A DNA stretch of 10,511 nucleotides. Origin: Candidatus Woesearchaeota archaeon (GTDB taxonomy: Archaea; Nanobdellota; Nanobdellia; Woesearchaeales; GW2011-AR4). Position 1 is the first letter of the stretch. The number at the start of each line of letters is the position of its first letter. The notes beneath the pieces are model-generated. The model did no database searches. It had not been told where the DNA came from and saw only the letters and a list, made by a program, of their open reading frames with translations. Positions 1 through 4,895 of this stretch are shown here, piece by piece. Location: contig JAGVXR010000039.1 in assembly GCA_018303645.1 (NCBI GenBank), positions 1-10,511 on the forward strand, read 5' to 3'. Made by a program: the position numbers and the translations under genes.

Positions 1-1
1 T

Positions 2-457
2 TACAATGATGCCGGCAAAACAACAAACTGCTCCAGCGACTCAAGCTCTGGTGGAAGCAGCAGTGGCGGAGGTTCTGGAGGCGGAGGAGGCGTAACATGC
101 ATATCCAGTTGGCAATGTGAAGATTGGTCAAGATGCATCAACGGCCTTAAAAATAGAAAATGCCATGATGCAAGCCAATGCGCATTTCCAACTAAAAAAC
201 CGGAAGTTACTCAGGGATGCGTTGAAGAAATAAAAGCACATATAGTGAGTGCAATTAAACAAACTGAAAGGGCAGACACAACCATAGAAAATGCAACAAA
301 ATCTTCAACTGAAAAAAACCCGCCAAGCATTGCTGGAGGTGTTGTTGCAGCCGTAGAAGACAAAAATGCAAACATTGGAGTTTTTATCATATTTCTCGAA
401 GTTTTTATAATAGTCGGAGCTTATTCAGCTGCCAAAACAGGCTTTATTAAAATCTAA
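2..457 (+). CDS. C-terminal part of a cysteine-rich, membrane-anchored surface protein (5' end outside window)
   Basis: The frame is open from base 2 without a stop, so this is the 3' end of a longer gene. GTG at 245 is an internal valine, not a start. It reads a Ser/Gly-rich linker (bases about 41-91), then a Cys/Trp module at bases about 98-220 with the spacing C-x4-W-x-C-x2-W-x2-C and a later R-x-C. That module resembles thrombospondin type-1-like repeats common in surface proteins of DPANN archaea. Next come a polar Thr/Lys region and a final hydrophobic segment (NIGVFIIFLEVFIIVGAYSA, about bases 374-433) followed by a short, positively charged tail. I infer an extracellular, disulfide-bonded protein held by one C-terminal membrane helix, facing outward. 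The ligand and full domain content are unknown. Confidence is high that it is coding and partial, moderate for the repeat assignment. Confidence 0.8.
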   Translation, partial: YNDAGKTTNCSSDSSSGGSSSGGGSGGGGGVTCISSWQCEDWSRCINGLKNRKCHDASQCAFPTKKPEVTQGCVEEIKAHIVSAIKQTERADTTIENATKSSTEKNPPSIAGGVVAAVEDKNANIGVFIIFLEVFIIVGAYSAAKTGFIKI

Positions 458-471
458 GCATCCCCATAATC

Positions 472-477
472 TTTATA
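472..477 (+). promoter_or_regulatory. TATA box of the riboflavin operon
   Basis: TTTATA lies 27-28 nt (centre to A) upstream of ATG 502, the spacing expected between an archaeal TATA box and the transcription start. It is only about 12 nt from the in-frame ATG at 487. Transcription would therefore begin at or next to ATG 502, giving a leaderless ribK mRNA. This excludes 487 as the start. Confidence 0.65.
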
Positions 478-501
478 AGCAAAGTTATGCTACTACGCTT
501 T

Positions 502-903
502 ATGGCGGCCAAACAAATTGCTTTCAGCGGCGTTATTGTCAGGGGCTTGGGAGAAGGAACTTTTTTTATGTCAATGCCGCACTACCAGAATGAAATCAGG
601 AAAAAGCTGGGCTTTAAGGCTTACCCAGGAACTCTAAATTTAAGGATAAATAAAAAACAAATAAGCATATTTAAAAAATTAAAACCAACAAAAATTGGCG
701 GGATTAGACAAAAAAATAAAGCAAAAAATAAAGCATTTGGAGGCGCAAGCTGCTATAAGGCAAGGATTCAGGATATAAACGGCTCAATCATAGTGCCGGA
801 TTTGACAAAGCATAAAAACATTATAGAATTTATCGCGCCCGTCCATCTTAAGTCAGAGCTGAATCTTAAAGATGGCGACAAAGTGAAGGTTGAATTAGCA
901 TGA
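502..903 (+). CDS. ribK: CTP-dependent riboflavin kinase (archaeal RibK)
   Basis: This enzyme phosphorylates riboflavin to FMN using CTP rather than ATP (EC 2.7.1.161), in the cytoplasm, and is the archaeal replacement for RibF. The 133-aa protein matches the single-domain family (DUF120, cradle-loop barrel) along its length. Visible motifs are GLGEG (residues 15-19), the nucleotide-site PGTLNL (42-47), IVPD (97-100), the conserved IEFIAP (108-113) and L-x-L-K-D-G-D near the C-terminus (120-126). An upstream in-frame ATG at 487 would add five residues, but the TATA box at 472-477 places the transcription start at about 502, and MAAKQIAFSG fits the family N-terminus. It is first in a three-gene operon, and its stop overlaps the ribC start (ATGA, 900-903), so translation is probably coupled. 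The product of the two downstream genes is its substrate. Confidence 0.93.
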   Translation: MAAKQIAFSGVIVRGLGEGTFFMSMPHYQNEIRKKLGFKAYPGTLNLRINKKQISIFKKLKPTKIGGIRQKNKAKNKAFGGASCYKARIQDINGSIIVPDLTKHKNIIEFIAPVHLKSELNLKDGDKVKVELA

Positions 904-1361
904 AAATAGGCATTGCAGACACAACATTTGCAAGGGTGGATATGGCTAAATTTGCAATAGGCACAATCAAAAAAAATTCTGATTATAAAATTGAGAGATA
1001 TACGGTGCCTGGCTTCAAGGACTTGCCTGTTGCGTGCAAAAAGCTGATTGAAGAGAGTAAATGTGATATTGTTGTTGCTTTGGGCATGGCTGGCCCCAAG
1101 CCCATCGATAAACAGTGCGCCCATGAGGCGGCTCTTGGCTTGCAGGCAGTGCAGCTAATGACAAACAGGCACATTTTGGAGGTTTTTGTTCATATGGATG
1201 AAGCAAAAAGCGAAAAAGAATTATATAGCATTGCGAAAAACAGGGCAGAAAAGCATGCTTTAAATGCATTGGTATTGCTCAAAGGCAAGACAGAACTCAC
1301 AAAATATGCAGGAATGGGAAGAAGGCAGGGCAAGGAAGATGAAGGCTCTATAAAGGTGTGA
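900..1361 (+). CDS. ribC: Riboflavin synthase, archaeal type
   Basis: This enzyme dismutates two 6,7-dimethyl-8-ribityllumazine molecules to riboflavin plus the pyrimidinedione precursor (EC 2.5.1.9). The archaeal enzyme is unrelated to bacterial RibE and derives from the lumazine synthase fold. The 153-aa protein has the family signatures ADTTFARVDM (residues 6-15), VPGFKDLPVACKKL (36-49), DIVVALGM (56-63), CAHEAALGL (73-81), QLMTNRHILEVFVHMDEA (85-102) and the C-terminal GMGRRQGKEDEG (138-149). The length is normal for the family. The start overlaps the ribK stop by four bases, and ribH begins one base after this stop. RibH makes its substrate and RibK uses its product, so this part of the operon is arranged by pathway. 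I see no missing conserved residue. Confidence 0.94.
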   Translation: MKIGIADTTFARVDMAKFAIGTIKKNSDYKIERYTVPGFKDLPVACKKLIEESKCDIVVALGMAGPKPIDKQCAHEAALGLQAVQLMTNRHILEVFVHMDEAKSEKELYSIAKNRAEKHALNALVLLKGKTELTKYAGMGRRQGKEDEGSIKV

Positions 1362-1362
1362 A

Positions 1363-1767
1363 ATGGAAAAGCTTGGAATGGTTGTTTCAACATTTAATCA
1401 CGAGATAACAGGAGAAATGAGTAGGAGGGCAATTGAAAGGGCAAAAGAAGCAGGAGCCAAAATTGTGAAGGTTATCGAAGTGCCAGGCTCTTTTGAGATA
1501 CCCTTAGCTGTCAAAGAGTTATTGGAGCAAAAAGATATTAATGGTGTTGTAACAATAGGCACAATCCTCAAAGGCGGCACAGACCACGACATGGTCATCG
1601 CGCATGCAATAGCAAAAAAGCTGATGGATTTGTCATGCGAATATGGCAAGCCGGTTTCTTTGGGAATTTCAGGCCCGAACATCACATGGCAGCAGGCAGA
1701 GAAAAGGATTGAGGAGTATGCTGCAAGGGCTGTTGACTCTGTTGTTAAGATGCTGAGGAAAGGCTAG
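1363..1767 (+). CDS. ribH: 6,7-dimethyl-8-ribityllumazine synthase
   Basis: This enzyme condenses 5-amino-6-ribitylamino-uracil with 3,4-dihydroxy-2-butanone 4-phosphate to lumazine (EC 2.5.1.78), the step before riboflavin synthase. The 134-aa protein fits the archaeal lumazine synthase length. Visible motifs are FN (residues 11-12, pyrimidine stacking), VPGSFEIPLAVK (40-51), the phosphate/catalytic loop ILKGGTDHD (68-76) with the general-base His75, and LGISGPNITWQQAEKR (100-115). It starts one base after the ribC stop and ends the operon, converging tail to tail with the minus-strand gene at 1773 after only five bases. Upstream pathway steps (GTP cyclohydrolase, dihydroxybutanone-phosphate synthase and the reductase) are not in the window. 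Confidence 0.95.
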   Translation: MEKLGMVVSTFNHEITGEMSRRAIERAKEAGAKIVKVIEVPGSFEIPLAVKELLEQKDINGVVTIGTILKGGTDHDMVIAHAIAKKLMDLSCEYGKPVSLGISGPNITWQQAEKRIEEYAARAVDSVVKMLRKG

Positions 1768-1772
1768 AATTT

Positions 1773-2630
1773 CTAAAAAAATTTTCCCAAAGGCACGTTC
1801 ACTTTCTTTACTCTCTTTTGCTTGCTTATGCCTTTTCTTGTTGCTTCCTGCTCCATCAATGAACTCAAAAACATTTTCCTTGTCTTCTTGTTTAGGACAT
1901 TGTTTTCAAGCATCTCAGCCAATTCTGATGCTTTTAATCCAGAACTTCTTAAAATTGCACTTAACCTTTCAATATTTGTTTTTCTAAACTCCTTGACAAT
2001 GTCATCATTGCTCAAAATATTCGACAAAAACTCCTTTCTTGAATTGGATGTAAAAGAGAAAATATTCGACAAAAACTCCTTTCTTGAATTGGATGTAAAA
2101 GAGTCATTGGCAAGCATCTTAGCCATCTTTGAAGGCTCGCTTAAAAGCAGGAATTTTGCCAGCTGCAAAGTCCTTATTATGTCATTTTTGTAATATTGGG
2201 TGTCAAGCTTCTCAAGAACGTCATAAAGAATGTTTTCAAATTCAATAACTTCAACTTCCTTTTCGTTGAACTTGCGTATAATCTCTGATTTTCTTGACTT
2301 TGGAACAGCGCCAAGTATCATTATCCTCTTTATCTTGCTTTTTTGAATGGAGAAATTTTTGATGTGGCTGTTTACTGCATCAAGTATATTTTTATCATCA
2401 AATTTTTCATTGACAATAATGCTGACTGACTTCTCAAGATTTGTAGTCTCTGCAATATTGTTTGTTAGCGAGCAGCTTACTTCAATATGAAAAACCTCGT
2501 TAACCCTGTCATTGTCGAACTTCAAAGCAAGAATTCCGGCATCGCGATTGCTGCTTGTTTTTATATTATTTATAGTGAAAAGCCCATTCTTGTTGTACCA
2601 AAAATTAACTATCTCTTTTTCAGCGCTCAT
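1773..2630 (-). CDS. PD-(D/E)XK-like protein with helical C-terminal region containing a 15-residue duplication
   Basis: The 285-aa protein is not a family I can name. Residues 4-55 read like the N-terminus of archaeal restriction-endonuclease-like proteins: an opening helix (EKEIVNFWYNKNG), a strand with FTINNIK, NRDAGILALKF, and FHIEVSCSL (47-55) where the nuclease core has I/V-E-V. The usual I-D-x-L-A aspartate is displaced (D30-A-G-I-L-A) and no E-x-K lysine follows E50, so the site may be degenerate. Residues 100-145 (RIMILGAVP, VEVIEFENILYDVLEKL) complete an alpha/beta domain. The rest is helical, with F/T-S-N-S-R-K-E-F-L-S-N-I repeated exactly at 177-206, then a Lys/Arg-rich tail. The leader carries a purine-rich SD (AAAGGGGG, about 2636-2643) and a TATA-like TTATAAAC upstream. 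A role in nucleic-acid binding is inference. Confidence 0.7.
   Translation of the reverse strand: MSAEKEIVNFWYNKNGLFTINNIKTSSNRDAGILALKFDNDRVNEVFHIEVSCSLTNNIAETTNLEKSVSIIVNEKFDDKNILDAVNSHIKNFSIQKSKIKRIMILGAVPKSRKSEIIRKFNEKEVEVIEFENILYDVLEKLDTQYYKNDIIRTLQLAKFLLLSEPSKMAKMLANDSFTSNSRKEFLSNIFSFTSNSRKEFLSNILSNDDIVKEFRKTNIERLSAILRSSGLKASELAEMLENNVLNKKTRKMFLSSLMEQEATRKGISKQKRVKKVNVPLGKFF
2014..2103. repeat. Perfect 45-bp tandem duplication inside the coding region
   Basis: Bases 2014-2058 and 2059-2103 are identical along all 45 positions. The flanking bases differ (C before copy 1 and G before copy 2; A after copy 1 and T after copy 2), so the unit is exact. The unit is 15 codons, so the host frame is kept and the protein gains a second S-F-T-S-N-S-R-K-E-F-L-S-N-I-F/L block (residues 177-206). 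The absence of any silent difference suggests a recent duplication or an assembly artefact. Confidence 0.97.
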
Positions 2631-2666
2631 AACAACCCCCTTTAAATGAATATATCGGTTATTGTT

Positions 2667-2672
2667 TATAAG
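2667..2672 (-). promoter_or_regulatory. Probable TATA box for the minus-strand PD-(D/E)XK-like gene
   Basis: On the minus strand, TTATAA (in CCTTATAAAC) sits about 39 nt upstream of ATG 2630. A start about 26 nt downstream would give a short leader of about 12-13 nt containing the purine-rich AAAGGGGG ribosome-binding site. This gene therefore appears to be leadered, unlike ribK. Confidence 0.45.
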
Positions 2673-2681
2673 GCTTTTGTT

Positions 2682-3101
2682 TTATATGTCCAATAAATTT
2701 AATCCCGTAAAATCATCGTATTTCCTGTTTATTGCCGCGCTTAATTTAACCAAAACAATCTCGCATGTTGCCGATATTGTGCCCTCTTTCAAATGACCTG
2801 CAATTACTCCCATTTTTTCATCGCTTAAAGTTATGTGGCAGTGCAGATAAACTTCCCTGTTTATTATGGTTATATTGCCAGCCATGTTTGTTATCTCCAA
2901 CGGCTGTTTGTATTTTCTTGAAGTGTATTTTTTATTTTCAACTATGTAATGGGCAAGCTCAGCTTCCCCCAAGGCGCCTATACCGAAGAAATAGCCGCAT
3001 TTGATTTTTTGTTTTGCACAAAATTGATTTAAGGTCTCAATTATTTTTTCTCCTCTTTCAAGCCTGATAAGATAAGTGGATTTTATTTTTTTGAATTTCA
3101 T
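2682..3101 (-). CDS. PPC/DUF296 domain protein
   Basis: The single-domain, 139-aa protein matches the PPC (plant and prokaryote conserved, DUF296) family: a trimeric alpha/beta fold, also found in plant AT-hook proteins and in stand-alone archaeal and bacterial proteins of unclear function. Signatures are YLIRLERGEKIIETL (residues 10-24), the F-F-G-I-G-A-L-G-E-A-E-L segment (38-49), and VYLHCHITLSD (84-94) with the paired His of the putative metal site, followed by GHLKEGTISATCEIVL (101-116), where many relatives have GGHL. The start lies two bases after the TAA at 3104 of the small ORF upstream, and no TATA box is evident at the right distance, so it is probably read through from 4595. The biochemical role is not established, and DNA binding is only suggested for relatives. 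Confidence 0.85.
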   Translation of the reverse strand: MKFKKIKSTYLIRLERGEKIIETLNQFCAKQKIKCGYFFGIGALGEAELAHYIVENKKYTSRKYKQPLEITNMAGNITIINREVYLHCHITLSDEKMGVIAGHLKEGTISATCEIVLVKLSAAINRKYDDFTGLNLLDI

Positions 3102-3103
3102 CT

Positions 3104-3262
3104 TTATTTATTTGGGTAAGTCATACCTCCAGTTACAACTTCACTATACTTTTTATGACAACTATCTATGATATTTTTAATGTAATGGCTCGAATATAAA
3201 CCCTGCGGGTCCTTTTTTGAATTTAGATTTTCGCATAATATATCATCAAAATATTGTACCAT
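3104..3262 (-). CDS. 52-codon ORF, probably the severed C-terminal part of the upstream membrane protein
   Basis: On the minus strand ATG 3262 opens a 52-residue frame ending at TAA 3104-3106, starting MVQYFDDILCENL and ending TGGMTYPNK. It lies in the same frame as the membrane protein ending at TGA 3281-3283, and the seven codons between that TGA and this ATG are open. AAAAGGGG abuts the ATG directly, with no usable SD spacing. Its two Cys (in ILCENL and IIDSC) continue the spaced-Cys pattern of the upstream protein's tail, like the Cys repeats of archaeal secreted and lipoprotein domains. I favour one ancestral 3104-3901 gene cut by a nonsense codon. A separately translated small protein, or readthrough of TGA, is the alternative. 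It is two bases from the PPC gene start. Confidence 0.5.
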   Translation of the reverse strand: MVQYFDDILCENLNSKKDPQGLYSSHYIKNIIDSCHKKYSEVVTGGMTYPNK

Positions 3263-3280
3263 CCCCTTTTCAAGAAAAGC

Positions 3281-3901
3281 TCAATTCAAAAAAGGATTTT
3301 TTTGGGCTAAACTAAACTCAGCTACACATTGTGAAGCAGCATACTTGTCTCTAAACAAACAGTTAGAGTAACTTTTTCCTCTTGCATATGCAGCATTCAA
3401 AATAAAAAATGAAGTTATTAAAATGACAAGTACGATTATTATACCATAATAAATTAATTTTCTGAATTTGTATTTTTCCTTTAATTTAAACAAAGAATAG
3501 CTGTATAAAGTACATAATATTGAAGTTACAATAATAAAAATAACTAGATAAAAAGCAATGATTATAATACCAAGTCCTGCTTCGCCAGCATAAGCTCCCC
3601 TTACCTCTGTTAAATAGAATAAGATAAATGTAATAAAACTTATAATAACAGAACCAAATAAACCAATAAAGAAAAATTTAATTTTTGTATAATTATTCTG
3701 TTCTAAACACTTATCTGTGGCATATCTAACATACCCAAATAAGAGACCCAGTATAATAGAAAATATTAATGCATGTACGCTTGCTTCAATAGTCCCACCT
3801 GCATAATTATATCCACCAAAGTAATAAAAATAATTAAGACTTATTAAATATAAAATAACAAAAACTAATAAAAAATTTCTACTTAATTTTCTTAATTCCA
3901 T
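3281..3901 (-). CDS. Integral membrane protein with five predicted helices; frame continues past its TGA
   Basis: I do not recognise the family. The 206-aa protein has about five hydrophobic segments (residues about 9-29, 42-60, 74-97, 110-137, 147-168) joined by short charged loops, then a polar tail with spaced Cys (SNC, SQC) ending NPFLN. Its start lies one base past the stop of the membrane-tethered regulator gene, with GAGG a few bases upstream of ATG, so the two are surely co-transcribed and may be translationally coupled. This suggests the regulator senses or controls something done by this protein (inference). The TGA at 3281-3283 occupies a place where the Cys spacing of the tail would predict a Cys, and TGC/TGT to TGA is a single change. 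The sequence is visibly more AT-rich than the rib genes. Confidence 0.7.
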   Translation of the reverse strand: MELRKLSRNFLLVFVILYLISLNYFYYFGGYNYAGGTIEASVHALIFSIILGLLFGYVRYATDKCLEQNNYTKIKFFFIGLFGSVIISFITFILFYLTEVRGAYAGEAGLGIIIIAFYLVIFIIVTSILCTLYSYSLFKLKEKYKFRKLIYYGIIIVLVILITSFFILNAAYARGKSYSNCLFRDKYAASQCVAEFSLAQKNPFLN

Positions 3902-3902
3902 T

Positions 3903-4595
3903 TTATTTCCTCTTCAAAATTATAATATTCCCCCTTCCCTTTTTAATTTTCTCAACAATTCCTTTATGCTCCAACTCCGCTATCATCAGGCTTATCTTAG
4001 CCTCTGACAATGGAATCTGCTTTCTTATTTCCTTTTGGGTGGCCCTGCCGCCCTCGTTCTTGATTATTTTTATCAATTGGTTTAAATCATCGTCTCCCTG
4101 CTCCTGTTTTGCTTCTTCTTTTGCCACTTTTTGTTTTGATTTCTTTTTTTTAATGTGATAAAATGCTCCAATTGCCAGCACGATAAAAACAATAATTATA
4201 ACAGCAAAAGCAGAACCATTCCGATTTTCAAAAACATTTTCATTGATATCAAGATTAATTTCCTCAACACCTTCTTCCACATCCGGAAATAAAATCAGAT
4301 CAAGAATATAGGAGCCGTCCTGCTTTATTGTGATATTTTCCTGCACAGAGGCAATTACGGCATTTTTCTGCATTAGCTGCGCCTTGATTGTGTAAAAGCC
4401 GTTCGGCACGTTAAAAGAGTAAGAGCCATTCTGCGCAACCATTACCTGCTTTGGCGATGTATCTATTTCAACTCTTGCATTGCTAACTTTCTTCAAAGAC
4501 AAGTCATATATGGTGCCGTGTATAGCTGCTGCATTTGCAATGCCAGCTAAAAACAACACTGCAAATAGATAAGCAAAAATCTTAGTCCCCTGCAT
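3903..4595 (-). CDS. Membrane-tethered winged-helix transcriptional regulator with an extracellular carboxypeptidase-regulatory-like domain
   Basis: The 230-aa protein (from ATG 4595) has a signal peptide (residues 1-24, ending IANAAA), an extracytoplasmic beta-sandwich resembling the carboxypeptidase regulatory-like fold (about 25-105, HGTIYDLSLKKVSNARVEID ... NGSYSFNVPNGFYTI), one membrane helix (about 129-146), a Lys-rich cytoplasmic stop-transfer segment, and a MarR/TrmB-like winged helix (about 170-230, ATQKEIRKQIPLSEAKISLM ... GRGNIIILKRK). This layout matches COG2512-type membrane-associated archaeal regulators. The role would be to couple an outside signal to DNA binding; the ligand is unknown. 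A longer frame opens at ATG 4616, but that codon lies just beside the TATA box at 4618-4623 and upstream of the predicted transcription start. ATG 4595 is 25-26 nt from the box and starts directly at the signal peptide. Confidence 0.82.
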   Translation of the reverse strand: MQGTKIFAYLFAVLFLAGIANAAAIHGTIYDLSLKKVSNARVEIDTSPKQVMVAQNGSYSFNVPNGFYTIKAQLMQKNAVIASVQENITIKQDGSYILDLILFPDVEEGVEEINLDINENVFENRNGSAFAVIIIVFIVLAIGAFYHIKKKKSKQKVAKEEAKQEQGDDDLNQLIKIIKNEGGRATQKEIRKQIPLSEAKISLMIAELEHKGIVEKIKKGRGNIIILKRK

Positions 4596-4617
4596 ATAAA
4601 TATGTAATTTATGCATC

Positions 4618-4625
4618 TATAAAAA
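4618..4625 (-). promoter_or_regulatory. TATA box for the regulator/membrane protein operon
   Basis: TTTTTATA on the minus strand, with the TTTATA core centred 25-26 nt upstream of ATG 4595. It predicts a leaderless transcript and decides the start, because ATG 4616 would fall upstream of the transcription start. Confidence 0.6.
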
Positions 4626-4771
4626 TATTTTGGAATCAATAAATTATTTTAATGGCTTTAAGGCAGAAATAAGCCTAAAATGGCTTTTTTAAAGCTAAAG
4701 AGGAAAAAATAAAGCTTCGTAAAGTTTTAAAATCCCTAAAAAATCTTTAAATCTTATACAAAAAAAGTTTG

Positions 4772-4779
4772 TTTATAAA
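4772..4779 (+). promoter_or_regulatory. TATA box for the secreted coiled-coil protein gene
   Basis: TTTATAAA. Transcription would begin about 26 nt downstream, near 4800, giving a leader of about 95 nt before ATG 4896. This is long for an organism with several apparently leaderless genes. The divergent region 4617-4771 is AT-rich, with short runs such as GCTTT-TTT-AAAGC, and I see no gene in it. Confidence 0.5.
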
Positions 4780-4787
4780 TAAAATAG

Positions 4788-4804
4788 CCTGCACACATTG
4801 CAGG
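4788..4804. promoter_or_regulatory. 17-bp palindrome over the predicted transcription start (candidate operator)
   Basis: CCTGCACACATTGCAGG is a perfect 6-bp inverted repeat with a 5-bp centre. It starts about 8 bp downstream of the TATA box and covers the predicted start at about 4800, the classical position for an archaeal repressor site. If transcription began further upstream it could instead form an RNA hairpin. Confidence 0.45.
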
Positions 4805-4835
4805 ATTAAGTTAAAAAATTCAAAATTAACAAATT

Positions 4836-4888
4836 GGAGGTAGCGCGAAATAACAGATTTCGCTGACTTCCTCATATAATTCGGAGGT
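4836..4888 (+). promoter_or_regulatory. Leader with SD-like / hairpin / anti-SD / SD arrangement
   Basis: GGAGGT at 4836-4841 can pair with ACTTCC at 4866-4871 (one G-U). Inside this lies a perfect 7-bp stem, GCGAAAT 4845-4851 with ATTTCGC 4857-4863, and a 5-nt loop AACAG. The same ACTTCC can instead pair with the real SD, GGAGGT at 4883-4888, which is 7 nt before ATG 4896. The two pairings are mutually exclusive: one leaves the SD free, the other masks it. The extra stem favours the open-SD form. No known riboswitch class is recognised. Confidence 0.45.
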
Positions 4889-4895
4889 AATAAAA

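Noticed and set aside
245..457. Stand-alone 70-aa protein starting at GTG 245
   Set aside because: The same frame is open back to base 2 and encodes a Cys/Trp surface module and a Gly/Ser linker, so 245 is internal.
487..501. ATG 487 as the ribK start
   Set aside because: It lies only about 12 nt from the TATA box and upstream of the predicted transcription start; family alignment fits ATG 502.
768..1124. Minus-strand frames across ribK/ribC/ribH (to about 1685)
   Set aside because: They lie opposite well-conserved enzymes and have low-complexity composition and no promoter.
3263..3283. Selenocysteine decoding of TGA 3281
   Set aside because: Selenoproteins are known from few archaeal lineages, no SECIS-like element was recognised, and a simple nonsense change of a Cys codon explains the pattern.
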